A stretch of 64,000 nucleotides of DNA from Craspedostauros australis. Taxonomy: Eukaryota > Bacillariophyta > Bacillariophyceae > Mastogloiales > Achnanthaceae. The position numbers were made by a program, and so were the translations under genes. Below are positions 1 through 13,932 of this stretch, in pieces. The notes beneath the pieces were generated by a model. That model saw only the letters and a program-made list of their open reading frames with translations, ran no database searches and was not told where the DNA came from. The stretch is taken from assembly GCA_026770025.1 (NCBI GenBank), contig JAMXDE010000045.1:124001-188000 (forward strand). Direction: 5' to 3'. How positions within the stretch are numbered: position 1 is the stretch's first letter; the number at the start of each line of letters is the position of its first letter.

Positions 1-1429
1 GGCATTCATGACCTGCGCTCAAATGTGCGCAGGGAAACAAAACAGAAACAGGAGGACAAAAAAGCTGCAACATCAGTTCCAAGAACGCTGAACAATAAAT
101 CTGAACGATAACTTGGCAGCCAAAGTGCTGGTTTGTGATAATGGACGGGCCGAACCATACAAATGCGTCACAAGTGCTCTGCTGGAAGTATCTGGAGTGG
201 ACCGAATGTAACAGCCCACCTGCTCCGAGAAGTTCTTCCCGATGCGTGCGGAGGCGCAAGTAGTGTCTTCCTACCAATACACTCTACTGATACTCTACTG
301 CACGTACGAGCTGGAAAAAAGAGCCACATAAAACACCAATATTGTCAAGTTCGTCTCCTTGTTGCCACTCGGAGGCAGGAGCGTCTATTACGACCTATAG
401 CTCGGAGTTGTTATCTGCACCTTCCTGCCATCTCCACTGCCACAACTCGGACGTGATCCCAAAGGTTATCGCCGCCCAGAATGTAGCGGCAACCTTTGGA
501 TCACTCAGCACCAGGTTCGCAACACTCCAAACGTGTTTCGAACATTGGGGTCAGCGGCAATCACATGTTAATCATGTAGAGTGCAACCCGCTCTGTTTGT
601 CCGACATCGTTGATGGAACATCTCATGCAATGTCACAAACACAGATCATGGTGTTCAACACAAAATCCGAACACATCGACAAAGAGCTCCAACGTGTTCT
701 CGTGCGCTTTGCTTCTTCCACATCAAGATGGTGTCATCTGCAACAGATGGATGGCTGTGAAGTGTTCTGTCTTCGCCGTTCCAAGGGATTCGTTATTTGT
801 TCGTGACTAAGACGTCACTGGGACGTCACTGCACGACACGTCAAAGGGGATTTGACAGACGTGTCAGTGTCGGAGAAGAGGTTTGTCCCACCATGACACG
901 CGCCTGGCACGAGCTCACAAAATGGAATCGCCCACACAACACGAAGCATCCAATCGCACAATACGAGCGCAAGTGCAGCGCTTCCACACAACAGCTTCAC
1001 GCTCTCGTTGTGTTTGATGTTGTGCTTGATGTTGTTGTTGTTGTATGTGTGTGTCGTCGTTGTCCGGAGAGATGTGGATCTGGAACATGCAGTTGCGAAC
1101 ATGTGCGAAAGAACCAGTGACGAAGCTGCGGATGGTGGAAGGAAGATCTTTCGTTCGTCCGTCAAAGAGAGAAAGAGTGTTGCACGGCAATACACCACGA
1201 CCTTTGCCCCTTACGTGAACATTGATGTGACATGCCATCGCGTCGCGTGCCAGAGGTGTGGCAGCACACATTATCACATGCAAAGGCATACTCTGTTGTT
1301 TCGTCGAAAAGAGCGCCCTCAGAGCCGCACATCCTCAATCGTCACATAACTTCTGCCTTCGTTCTGATGTTGACAGATCGACAACTATCCGTACTCCGAA
1401 ACAGACATCCGTACTCGCGCTCTGACACC
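1..1429. other. Intergenic / upstream region, no supported gene
   Basis: I see no gene here. Open frames up to about 150 codons exist on both strands, but they overlap each other, lack recognisable motifs and have non-coding-like composition. The last few hundred bases should hold the promoter and 5' UTR of the secreted copper protein that starts at 1430. A short GTTGTTGTT-rich tract lies near 1015-1045. Confidence 0.5.
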
Positions 1430-3096
1430 ATGAAGCTCATCGCAAGCAGCCTCCTCCTTCTTTCCGCCGCCCTTGGAACTGCCCATGCCGAGATCGGCGC
1501 TGATGGCGTCTGCCGCGCCAAGTGTACTGGCGATGAATGCGTCTTCAATGTGAAGGTCGATCTTCTCGCTGGAGAGCTGGGATACTACATCTTCGACGAG
1601 TGCGGAGGCGAGCCAAACCCAACCATCGGCTTGGAGTACGGCAAGGTGTACAAGTTTGTGCAGGTGAGCATCGAGACGGAAGCGACCGCCACACTCATGT
1701 CGGAACAATGTTCGAATTGACGCGAGCGGCACGAAGTCTGTGTCGACACTCGTGGAGAATCCGAAACGATCCGTGTTTGTTGAATCATTCGAGAGGTTCG
1801 GGTCTGCCTCGATGTTGCCGACCATGTCAAAAAGAGAGAGAGAGAAGAATAGAATAGAGTAGCGAGACTCACCAACACTTGTCTCCTTTCCTCCGCTCCT
1901 TGTTTCCTTCTTGCAACTCTCTATCTCCCCCACACACGCACACAGTCCGACCGCTCCAACTGGTACCATCCGCTCGGATTCGCGTACTTCGCTGATGGAG
2001 CCCATGACGAGAAGGATGAGCTGGAGCCACGCGTTGCGGCACCAACCGCCACCGACAAGAGCTGCGCCCTGGAGGCCGAGTCCACCTGCCCAGCGCCAAT
2101 GTACTTCAAGGACGGCAACTACGTCGGAGAGTACAGCAACATCCCATCCGTCGCCAACGTGACCATGGGAAAGGACAACTTCGGCCTTGACGACTACGAG
2201 CCGCTCTTCTTCCACCCTCCTTCCGACTGGACCAGCTACGGTGACTTCGAGATCAAGCTCATGTATCCGGAGACCGCCGGATTCGATGGCGATATCTTCT
2301 ACTTCTGTCACATCCATCAGTTCATGTGAGTTGTTCCTTCCATGTGAAGTGTGAGACGCAATGGGACAGTGTGCATTTGAATGTGCCAAACTCTCCTGCA
2401 CCATCTCCAAAGCCATCCATCTGCTCACCTCGCCCATCGACAACTGCGCCACCGCTCTATTTGAATTTGCACACACACACCGCCCCCCACAGGACCGGAC
2501 GCATCAAGTTCCTGAAGAACGACGTCCTCGTCGCGAAGGACAAGAACGAGCCCGTGATTCCGTACGAGTACGACGTCGTGAGCGACTACGACAAGGACTG
2601 CGGCACGTTCAACCTGGACGCCTTCCAGCTGCCGCATCCCGAATGCCCCGACCGCTTCGTCTGCGACGTACCAGGCGACAACAGCGCCCTGAAACAATTC
2701 AGCAGCTGCATCGACTCGATGAACTGCCACATGATGGCCGGCATGACGACGGGCGTGACGGCCGGCAGCGCGCAGGCCCTGTTCATGCACCAGATGATCC
2801 CGCATCACCAGAACGCCGTGAACATGGCCAAGGCCCTGCTGAATACGAATGAATTGAAATGCGACGATCTGGAGAATCCGATGGAGACGGACGACTGCAC
2901 GCTCGAAATCATCCTGCGCGAGATCATCAACACGCAGAATGCGCAGATCCAGTCCATGCGCGGGATTCTCGACAGCAAGAAGTATCCCGAGGAAGATGAC
3001 TGCAAGGTCGAAATCGGCAGCGGCGGCTCCTCTCTGCTCGTCGTCTCCGGCTCCGGCCTTCTCGCTGTTTGGGCTGTGCTGTTCGCACTGTTGTAG
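1430..3096 (+). CDS. Secreted cupredoxin-like + DUF305 copper-binding protein, three exons, GPI-type tail
   Basis: Exons 1430-1663, 1946-2325 and 2493-3096 join in frame to 405 residues, with donors GTGAGC and GTGAGT and acceptors CACAG. Residues 1-20 form a signal peptide (MKLIASSLLLLSAALG...). The middle resembles a cupredoxin: a candidate His ligand in WYHPLGFAY, then CHIHQFM, a Cys-x2-His-x2-Met ligand set split by the second intron. The last exon carries a DUF305 (CopM-like, ferritin-fold) domain with MHQMIPHHQNAVNM, the His/Met-rich metal motif of that family. The C-terminus is Gly/Ser plus a hydrophobic tail (SLLVVSGSGLLAVWAVLFALL region), fitting a GPI anchor or membrane tether. DUF305 proteins of cyanobacteria bind copper, so I infer a periplasmic or cell-surface copper-handling protein. 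The exon structure is well supported because the family motifs run cleanly across both junctions. Confidence 0.88.
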
Positions 3097-4378
3097 ACCA
3101 ACCCGTGATATGACCAACAGAGCAAGCACCGTACTCATCGACTGGACCTACTCTCCTCCAATCTAAACCTCTATGTACGTCAGTATGTAATCCAACATAA
3201 TAAACGTGAACCTTTGAGTGTCCTGAATCTACGCATAGATGTGGTATAGTTGTAGTTGTAAGCAAGGACTGTGTGTACTGGTCCAAGCTCTACAATCTAC
3301 ACTCTTCCGAACGCTACAACTTGTTTTGACTTACTGGACCAAAGAAAGAAGAAAGAGAAGATACGGAGCACAACCACCTATTTTGGAGTGCAATGCGTTG
3401 GCGATCTGCTTCGTCACAAGGTGGTGGCGGACAAAGAAACTCGGCTCTGCCCGAATCATGTCATGAAAGTTCCGAATCGAAACCACGCAGTTGATAAAAG
3501 ATGGTGTTTTCATGAAGCATAATTGTGAGCATTTTGTTTATGACCGCGACGGAAGAATTTGAGCGGCAGCATGAAAGCGGGCAGGAACAAGTTCGGTTTG
3601 TTTGGGAGGAAGATGGTGTTGGCGGCAGTTGTTGCGGCGACGTTTCATGATTGCGCGCGGCAACGTGGTGAAAACAACATGCGTTCTTGCCACAACGATG
3701 ATGACAACTGCGGCAAAACAGGAGAAGTCGTTTCCGTGTTTGTCAGTCGGCGAAGAGCGCGCCATGAGCGTGGCGTGATCATCGGTGGCGAAAGAGAGGC
3801 AAGAGGGGAGTCAACTGGAGTGGATGGATGCATCATCGACTCATTCACAATCACAATCACAACGCCTTGATTGGCACAAACGCAGACGCTACTACCATTC
3901 GACGAATAAACATAAAGACGAGGGACCGATACCACCAATCTAACTGTTGGTTGTCGCACACAAACACATCCATCCAACAAGACGCCAACTTGTTTGCACG
4001 AATCTCTCACCCGCCATCCACATTCACGACCATCCCGCTTCGGAAGAACCATAAAGTCCATCACCACTCGACATTGTCATCAACTCTGTCATCAACATTG
4101 TCATCAACATCGCCGCCGTACAAACCCAGCAGAGGAAACAACCAGAAGTTCGCAGCATCTCACTCGATCGCCTTCACTGGAACGTGTTGCGGCAGACATC
4201 GTGAAGTCCGTCTCCCAATCAGGTGCCATAAAACCAAAAGCAGCGCAAACCAAGAGACGTCGACAATCGCAGAACAGCCCCACAGACCGCCTCCAGTCGA
4301 CTATACATACTGCCATATCGCACAGCCCCGTACAATAGATCGCATCATAGCACAGCGTGCAGTTTGACATCAGCAACC
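3097..4378. other. Intergenic region
   Basis: Nothing is supported as coding. The region has AT-rich stretches after the copper-protein stop, CACAATCACAATCAC-type microrepeats near 3845-3865, and an imperfect 12-bp tandem repeat (TCATCAACATTG type) at about 4075-4110. The last 150-300 bases are probably the 5' UTR/promoter of the gene at 4379. Confidence 0.45.
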
Positions 4379-5392
4379 ATGGCACCGCAGCAGCGCTCGT
4401 GCGACGTGATGGAGACCCAGACCGCGCCCTTCCTCATGGAGGCGCAGGATGAGACCAAGTCCGCTTCTCCCACCACAGTCACGTCCGCGATGACGTCAAC
4501 AAACACACAATCAGCCGAATCAGCAACGGAGGCAGATGCACAGACCCAAACCTGCAAGACCGACGACACCATCGATGATCTCAGCATGCACAGCACAGCA
4601 AGCGAAGAGCCATCCATGACCACGGCGACACTGCCTCCGCTGCGAAAGCCAAGCTGCGCACCACCATGCACCAACATTCCATGCCCGCGGCCACCAGGAC
4701 AAGCGCAGAAGCGATCCTCCATCAAGAGGATCTCGTCCTACGGCTCCATGGAGGTGCTGGGCGACAACATCCCGCTCAAGTTCAGCAAGCGCCACAGCCG
4801 CACTCTGCCCGCGCCCAACCGCTCCGTCTCCATTCAATCCTACTTCCAGGACACCTCATCCCCACTCGCAACCAAAAAATGCGTCACGTTCGATCAGATC
4901 CACATCCGCGAGCACCACACGACGATCGGCGACAATCCCAGCTGCTCCTACGGCACGCCCATCTCCCTCGATTGGCAGTACCTCGAGTTCGATCCCGTCA
5001 ACGTAGAGGACTACGAGGATGCCCGCACGCAACGCCGCACGATGAAACAGATGTACCTCAACTACTTCCAACGCAACGACCGCCTCGCCAAGATGGGACA
5101 CACGGAAGACGAGATCAAGGCCGCCAAGAAGGCCACGGCCAAAGTGCGCCGCGGTCGCACCTGGACGAAGGACATGCTGCCGTTCATGAAGTTCGAGGAT
5201 ATGATCGAGAGCGCGAAGCGCAAGACGAAGCGGGTCATGGCCAAGAACAACAACAACGATGACGACGACAACAACAACAATCCCAAGACGATGATGCGTG
5301 CATCGTCCATGTCGGTTGAAAAGCCGCAGGATCGCAGGGACATGTTCCGCCGCACGATGAGCGACATGGGTTCCATGCGCAAGGATCTGTAG
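4379..5392 (+). CDS. Conserved hypothetical protein with a GDNPS-type domain, probably stramenopile-restricted
   Basis: Single exon, 337 residues. I chose the ATG at 4379 because its context is ACCATGG; an in-frame ATG at 4364 is possible. Residues 1-150 are low-complexity Ser/Thr/Pro/Gln. A conserved block follows (about 160-290): KKCVTFDQIHIREH, then GDNPSCSYGTPISLDW, then an acidic/Tyr segment and a basic helical stretch (RTMKQMYLNYFQRNDR). The pattern V-x-F-x-x-(V/I)-x-(V/I)-R-E ... GDNPS ... G-x-P-(I/L)-S-(I/L)-x-W recurs, as far as I recall, in many diatom proteins of unknown function. The tail is Lys/Asn/Asp-rich. No catalytic residues, signal peptide or membrane segment are visible. 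Function unknown; a regulatory or scaffold role is only a guess. Confidence 0.82.
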   Translation: MAPQQRSCDVMETQTAPFLMEAQDETKSASPTTVTSAMTSTNTQSAESATEADAQTQTCKTDDTIDDLSMHSTASEEPSMTTATLPPLRKPSCAPPCTNIPCPRPPGQAQKRSSIKRISSYGSMEVLGDNIPLKFSKRHSRTLPAPNRSVSIQSYFQDTSSPLATKKCVTFDQIHIREHHTTIGDNPSCSYGTPISLDWQYLEFDPVNVEDYEDARTQRRTMKQMYLNYFQRNDRLAKMGHTEDEIKAAKKATAKVRRGRTWTKDMLPFMKFEDMIESAKRKTKRVMAKNNNNDDDDNNNNPKTMMRASSMSVEKPQDRRDMFRRTMSDMGSMRKDL

Positions 5393-5929
5393 CTCCAGGA
5401 TGCCACTATTGGGTGAAGCGGGTGGGTGTGAGATCAGTTTTGGAATATGCATACGTGCATGCATGCAATCGCATTGATGGCATGTCATGTCATGGCAATA
5501 GTCGCACTTCGTCCATGTATCTTAGAAAGCATAACACTTCATATAACAGTACATATAACACTTCATATAACAGCATGTTTTAGCAACGCAGCAGGCGACG
5601 TGGAAGCCAATTGCCTCCAACGCCGAAGAGATTCACTCTTGCGGAATGGAACGTCGATCACTTCTTCGGATGGAGCAGAACAGAATGTGTTATCTCTCTC
5701 TCTCTGGCTTGTCTGTGTCCGTGCAACTACTCCAGAGTATCTGCGGCATGGGAGCCTCCAATGTGATGGATGTTCGCGTGCCAACTTACATACTCATCCA
5801 CCCACCCATCCATTCATTCATTCATTCATCCATTCAGAGATAACACCACCCACAATACTACTATATTATTCTAGAATACTCTGCCTAACAATACTATAAT
5901 ACCATGCAAACGCTCTACATCCTGCACCG
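5393..5929. other. Convergent intergenic region with short tandem repeats
   Basis: This lies between two convergent genes, so it should hold both 3' UTRs and polyadenylation sites. A near-perfect tandem repeat of ACATATAACACTTCATATAAC type lies at about 5530-5575, a CATT repeat (CATTCATTCATTCATCCATTCA) at about 5807-5836, and a (TC)n run near 5693-5706. No gene seen. Confidence 0.5.
5530..5575. repeat. Short tandem repeat (TATAACACTTCATATAACA type)
   Basis: Two to three tandem copies of a roughly 22-bp unit containing CATATAACA occur between convergent genes. It looks like ordinary simple-repeat expansion. Confidence 0.6.
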
Positions 5930-7252
5930 CTAATGCGTCTCCTTAAACAGCCGCACCCACGCATCGATGTTCTCATTCAGCGCGTCCTTCATACCGCCGC
6001 GCCGCACGAACCGATCCACCAGCGGCCGGATGTTGTTATCCGTCGTCTCATCGATCGTGAAACCATCCTGCTCGTACCCTTCTCCCAGTTCCACGGTCCC
6101 GTCAATATCGTGGATCTTCACCTTACCCGCGCACTTCAAATCGCCATGCTGCAGCGTCCATTGCAAATTGGCCGCGTACTCGTAAATGTATCGCTTCTTG
6201 CCGCGCACTTGCGCCACGCTGGCGTGTCCGTCGAGTTTGTCGATCTTGCAGATGCGCACGACGGCGCCGGGCGCGGGGCTCGACTCGGGCAAGGCGAATG
6301 TCGTGGATTGGATCTGCTGTTGCAACGATTCGGTGGCCCACGCTGTGACGTTCTTTTCTTCCCACGTGCCGGCCTGGTTCCATGCCGATGTGCCTTCGGC
6401 CGTCTTGATCTGGGCCGATGCCGCGTTGTCCAGCTTTTTGGGGGCGATGTCGCCAATCAGGTTCTTGGCCTCCTCCGACAGTTCGTTGTGGAAGTAGCTC
6501 GTCTTCTTGCCGTTCACGATCTTGTATCCGCGCACGGCATCGGATTTGGTGAAAATATCTTTGCCGTCTTTGTCACCGTCTTTGTCGTTTGCATTGGGTT
6601 TGCTGTTGGTACTTGTAGCAGCAGAAGTGGTGGTAGTAGATGGTTTTGCGGACTTTGTTGTTGCTGCTGCTGATGTTTTTGTTGTCGTTGTTGCCTTGGG
6701 AGTCTTCGATTCCACGTCAGCGTCAACTTCAACTTCAACATCCATGGCATCGGCGTCAGCTTTGGCAACTGCAGCAGCGGCGGCCGCAGCATCGGCCATG
6801 AGCTTCTTCTCCTCTTCCACCTGCTTCTGCAGCTTGCCGCACTCCTTGGCCAGCGCCTTGTTGTTGGGATCCAACGCCTGCGCCTGCTGCATGCTCGCCA
6901 AGGCATCCTCGTATCGCTTGAGACCCGACAATGCCTGCCCCAACCGCCACCATCCCTTGACGTATCCGGCATCGGCCTGCGTTGACTGCTCGGCCGCCTT
7001 GCGCGCGTCTTCGAATTCGCCCATGTTGCGCAGCACGAGACTGAGGTTGCCAGCGAACATGGCCAGCTTGTCGGTCTCGGCCACCTGGATGGCCTTCTCG
7101 TAGAGCAGCTTGGCGTCCATCCAGGATTTGGCGCCGACGGCCGCGCGGCCACGCGATTGCAGCTCATCCAGCAATCCTTGACGCGAGCCTTCGGACTCGG
7201 GGATCGCGGCCGTCAGCACGTCGCGGTGGGCGGAGGCGAGGAGGGGGTTCAT
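5930..7252 (-). CDS. TPR - Aha1 N-terminal domain fusion, putative Hsp90 co-chaperone
   Basis: Single exon, 440 residues. Residues about 25-150 form three tetratricopeptide repeats (AKLLYEKAIQVAETDKLAMFAGNLS; ARKAAEQSTQADAGYVKGWWRLGQAL; YEDALASMQQAQALDPNN) followed by a charged helix, as in Hop/Sti1-type TPR domains. A Thr/Ala/Lys-rich linker spans about 155-245. Residues about 285-430 match the N-terminal domain of Aha1, the activator of Hsp90 ATPase: AWNQAGTWEEKNVTAWATESL, then RGKKRYIYEY in place of the RKGK loop, then GTVELGEGYEQDGF. TPR domains of this kind often bind the Hsp90 C-terminal MEEVD peptide, and the Aha1 domain binds the Hsp90 middle domain, so the protein could contact Hsp90 twice. 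The Aha1 C-terminal domain is absent. No targeting signal is seen, so it is probably cytosolic. Confidence 0.88.
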   Translation of the reverse strand: MNPLLASAHRDVLTAAIPESEGSRQGLLDELQSRGRAAVGAKSWMDAKLLYEKAIQVAETDKLAMFAGNLSLVLRNMGEFEDARKAAEQSTQADAGYVKGWWRLGQALSGLKRYEDALASMQQAQALDPNNKALAKECGKLQKQVEEEKKLMADAAAAAAAVAKADADAMDVEVEVDADVESKTPKATTTTKTSAAATTKSAKPSTTTTSAATSTNSKPNANDKDGDKDGKDIFTKSDAVRGYKIVNGKKTSYFHNELSEEAKNLIGDIAPKKLDNAASAQIKTAEGTSAWNQAGTWEEKNVTAWATESLQQQIQSTTFALPESSPAPGAVVRICKIDKLDGHASVAQVRGKKRYIYEYAANLQWTLQHGDLKCAGKVKIHDIDGTVELGEGYEQDGFTIDETTDNNIRPLVDRFVRRGGMKDALNENIDAWVRLFKETH

Positions 7253-9974
<2,722 letters not shown>

Positions 9975-10627
9975 TCCTACTCGTGGAGAGGAAACAGGAT
10001 TCACAAAGCGTCCATGATACTCATACCTTCGAATGCACATTGGGATCAATGACGACACAGAGAATGACGAGATCTCCCCAGCCGCTCGTGACCACAGGTG
10101 GCGCAACACCATACATGAACTGCACAATTTTATCATACGCGAGCAAATATTCCAATTGCAATTTTATACAAATACTACGCATGTAAGACGAGATCTGGTG
10201 TCGTCTGCGAGGAGATGAATGCGGCGCTGTGGAAGAGGACACTTCACACAGGAATGCTTGCTTGACTGTCTCATCACCAAAAGCATCAACATCGATCTCA
10301 ACATCCTGGAGATCACGCGATAAGAGCACAAATAAAGTGTGGTTTCAATTTACGGCTATATTAACGTGGATGTTTGGAAGGATGGGACAAGCTGAATGCA
10401 AGGCTTTGCATGTGCCTTGTTCCTGTCCACCTTCCCTGATTGATTCGGTGCTTGTTGATTGCTGTTCGATGTTTCTGTGCCGCGCTTGGCTCTTCCTCCT
10501 TCTCTCAAATGATGAATCATGCTGATGAGATGGGAGGATGAGCAACGAGCTGCGTTCACTGGCTGTATTTGTTGGCGGCATGGATGGATGGCATGTGAGG
10601 CGACTGCTTTCGCTCCACGAGTGCTCT
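9975..10627. other. Convergent intergenic region
   Basis: No gene supported. It holds the 3' ends of METAP2 (+) and the PDZ protein (-). The stretch 10120-10200 is AT-rich. Confidence 0.5.
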
Positions 10628-13359
10628 CTAGTAGAGGTCGGTGTTTGGCACCAGGGTGATCTTGCGTTCTCGCTGCTGCGACTTCTTCGCCATGAGCTTC
10701 GTCACCTGGGCGGCATTGAGACGACGGACGTCGTGTTCATCCAGAGCCAAGATGCGATCACCTGGGGCGATGAGTCCAGTCATCGGAGACGATCTCTTCA
10801 GCGAATGGACGACGGGACCCTTCGGTGTGCTGTCCACCACGATTCCGATTGGGCCTGGCGGGGCGAAGACGTCGTAGACTCCAACGCGGTTGAGGTTGAA
10901 CTCCGAGAAGTCGCTGCCTGGGACGTCGCTCTCCGCATCGACGCCGCGTTGGTTGTTTCTGGATCTCATCTTGTCGTTGGCGTTCGTGTTAGCATTGGCA
11001 TTGGTAGTGTTGAAGCTGTCGATGACGTCGTGCGTGGGTGGTTGTGGCTGCTGTGCCTTTTCGAACGTCTGGCGTCTCTCGTTCACGCTTGGCGTCGGGT
11101 CCACCGCGGCAGCCTGCTTGGCAGCCTTCTGGCGGTTCAATTCGGCCTGTTGTTGGAGGCGTTGTTCCAACTCGCTCTGCAGATTGCGCTGCTCCACCTC
11201 CTGCTTGTGTCGGCGTTGTTCCTCCTCGTGCTGCTGCGCACGTCGGCGTTCTGCCTCCGCGGCACGGTTGGCTTCCTCTTCGGCAAGACGGATGCGCTGG
11301 CGTTCGGCCTCGATCTCTTCCTGCTCCCTCTTGCGTCGGCGTTCTTCTTGCTCACGCTTCTTGGCAGCAGCGGCCTCCTCGGCGCGCTTCTCTTCTTCGA
11401 AGAAGTCCCTCTTGTCGTTGGAGACCGGGACGACTCCAAGACTCTTGCCGTCACGCTTGGATTTTTGGACGGCCAGGGCGTGCAACTGTGGGTCGTAGGT
11501 GGAGGAGGCGACGTCGCTCACACCCGCAGAGGAGCGGAATTCGGATGGGACCATGCTGAACTCCGATGCGGGCATGCTGAACTCAGATGCCGCGTATGTA
11601 GACGCCGCGTGTGGGGATGGCGCACCCTGGAAGGCCTTGTCCGGATCGAACTCTCCCATCCTCTGGGACATGCCAGAGGGCTTGCTGTTCGACTTTCGGG
11701 ATGGTCCGGAGATGGTGTCCAGCTGCCTGCTGGAGTTGTTGCTGTTGTTGGCCTGGCTGCTGGCTCCGAACGACTTCGGTGGCTTGCCGGCAGCACCGTT
11801 CTTTGGAGTGTCGGATGGGAAGGTGAAGTTAACTTGAGATCCCTTTGGTGTCTCGCTGGCGCCACTGCCTGACTTGCGCCGTCCGAAGACCTTGTTGAAA
11901 GGCTTCAGGAAGAGGCTGCTCACAGTGCTTCCGACCTCGCTGTGCTTCGGAGATGGCTCGGTCATGGCGGAAGAAGTTGGAGTGAATGCGGCGCGCTCGG
12001 CGCGGGACATGGGAGATGGCGGCACCATTCTGGAGTTGCGGGTGGATGTTGGTGGGGTTGGCACGGACACTGGTGCTGGCGGAGGAGGTGGCGGTGGCGG
12101 TGGTGGTGGGGTTGGCTTGGCGTCCTTGGTCTGTTGGAAGTGACCGATGGCAGCAAGCAGGCGGCCGACGATACAGAGATGTGGGAGAGGCAGAGCATGA
12201 TCAGAAAGGGGGAGTGCGCATGTGAGTGAGTGAAATTGTGTCGAAGAGTTGACGACACACTCCCGTCACGAACACTACGACGCCAAACACGCGATCGCAT
12301 CAAGTCGCATCAAGTCACATCAAGCCACTTCGGATCACATACTTCACTCACGTTGAAATCGCTGATGGTCTTCTTCTCAATTGGCTTGGCCTCGGTAGGG
12401 TCCCTGCGCCCGTGCTGCATGTTGCCTTCCGTCGTGATCATGGATCGTCCATCGGTGATGGAGTTCATGGTAACGCTGCTATTGCTGCTGGTGCTCTCTT
12501 CTTCCTCGATGGTGCCGTGCGTGGTGAAATGGCGCGCCGATGGATCATGGGAGAAACGGCGATCGCCGGCCACATCCGGTGGATCCTCGCGGCGGCGACT
12601 GTTGCTTTTGCTATTGCTGGTGTCGGAGTGCTTGGTGGTACGGCCCGCGACGGTGCTGGCGAAGTCGAACGGTCCCTTCCTCCAGTTCTCGCGCGTGCTG
12701 ATAGAGCCATCCTTCTGGGCGTAGCGGTCGTTGCGTCCGACGGCCGATGGCGTGCGGCTCTCCTCCTGCGACAACTGTCCGCGATAACGGTCCATCTCGA
12801 AGGAACGCGGGGACAGGGCGCTCATCTCGCCGAAGATGCTCTGCGATGCACTCGTTGCGGAGATCTCGTTGGTTGGCTTCTGCTCAATGGTACGGCCTTC
12901 GTCTTCGTCGTCGGCGACGAATCCCGGGTTGTTGGTGTTGTAGTATTGACCGTTCTCTTCGTCGTAGTACTGGGTGGGATGCGGCACCATGCGGTGCTCG
13001 TTATCGCGGTTGTCTTCGTCATCATCGTCCTCGCTGCGGCTGCGCGTGAAGGTGGCACGCACGTCGACATCGTCGTAGTTGGTCTGTCCGCAGTGCATGC
13101 GGATGGCGCAGACTGCTGCCATGCCGAGCGCGACGGAGGCGACGATGCCAATGATGAGGAAGAAGACGCTGTTGATGCCCTCCGAGAGGAAACCGCCGAT
13201 GACGGAGACGATGAAGATGGCGAAGAGGATGACGGAGATGAAGGCGATGAACATCAGCCCCGTGCTCTTGTCGACGGAGTTCTGCTGCACCTCATCTTGG
13301 GCATACTTGCCGGTGCCGTTGGCGGCTTCCAAGGCCATGCCGGAAGAGGCTTTCTTCAT
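10628..13359 (-). CDS. Membrane protein with coiled coil and C-terminal PDZ domain, two exons
   Basis: Exons 13359-12352 and 12130-10628 join in phase (AAC/GTGAGT donor, TTCCAACAG acceptor) to 836 residues. The first ATG in the frame is at 13359. One or two hydrophobic segments lie at about residues 35-85 (GLMFIAFISVILFAIFIVSVIGGFL; VFFLIIGIVASVALGMAAVCAI). A long acidic/Ser-rich region follows, with YY(D/N)-type Tyr motifs around 120-140. After the intron come a Pro-rich stretch, a Ser/Thr-rich region and a charged coiled coil of about 110 residues (EEEKRAEEAAAAKKREQEE...). The last 95 residues form a PDZ domain: GVYDVFAPPGPIGIVVDS, GPVVHSLK, LIAPGDRILALDEHDVRRLNAAQV, where GPIGI is the carboxylate-binding loop. 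It may be a membrane-anchored scaffold. I do not recognise a named ortholog. Confidence 0.85.
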
Positions 13360-13932
13360 GATGGATGATGATTCGTTGAGGTTTGTCTTGTTGGGTTCGG
13401 TTGCGTGGACGGTGGCTGAGTTCAGCTTGGTCCTGGGTCTTCGTTGCACACTGTTGATGTCCTTGTGCTGAAGTCGGTTGGTTATGTTGTGAGCTGATGA
13501 TGCTGAAGGTTGGCATTCAGTCCTCTCGGAATGTCAATGTGCACCTCAGAGCTGACGGTCGGCACAAGAGTACGTACCATGCTCCAAGTTCGTTAACGCA
13601 AACCAATCGCGGCATTTTGTGATGTGTTTGGATTGCAAACACCAACGGTAAACGGTTTTCGTTAAGTATGAGTGTCTGTGACACGCCGGCCCACTCTCGC
13701 CAAAACAACGGATAGTTGGACTTCTGTGTTTTCCACGGAGCATTTTGCATGTCGCGTACATGTCGTATGCGACAAGATATCGCCCAAGGAAGAGAAGCGA
13801 GACGTTGGCAGACCACGCTATTCGAGTTGGTATAGAGGGAGGTTGCCTCTCAACATCCATGTACCATAATAGTACCAATAACAGTTGAGTACAAACACAC
13901 TCCCTATTCCATTACCCTTCTCCAGACCAACG
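13360..13932. other. Intergenic region upstream of the PDZ-protein gene
   Basis: Contains the promoter/5' UTR of the minus-strand PDZ gene and the 3' end of the minus-strand hydrolase gene. The open frame continues about 90 bases upstream of 13359, but without an ATG. No other gene seen. Confidence 0.45.

Noticed and set aside
1385-2476. 363-codon minus-strand frame
   Set aside because: Antisense to the copper protein exons and its first two introns; no motif, whereas the plus strand has signal peptide and metal motifs.
10538-11872. 444-codon plus-strand open frame opposite the PDZ protein
   Set aside because: Shadow of the coiled-coil and PDZ exon; no recognisable motif, while the minus strand carries a clear PDZ domain.
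12412-13368. 318-codon plus-strand open frame
   Set aside because: Shadow of the first exon of the PDZ protein; Asp/Val-rich translation.
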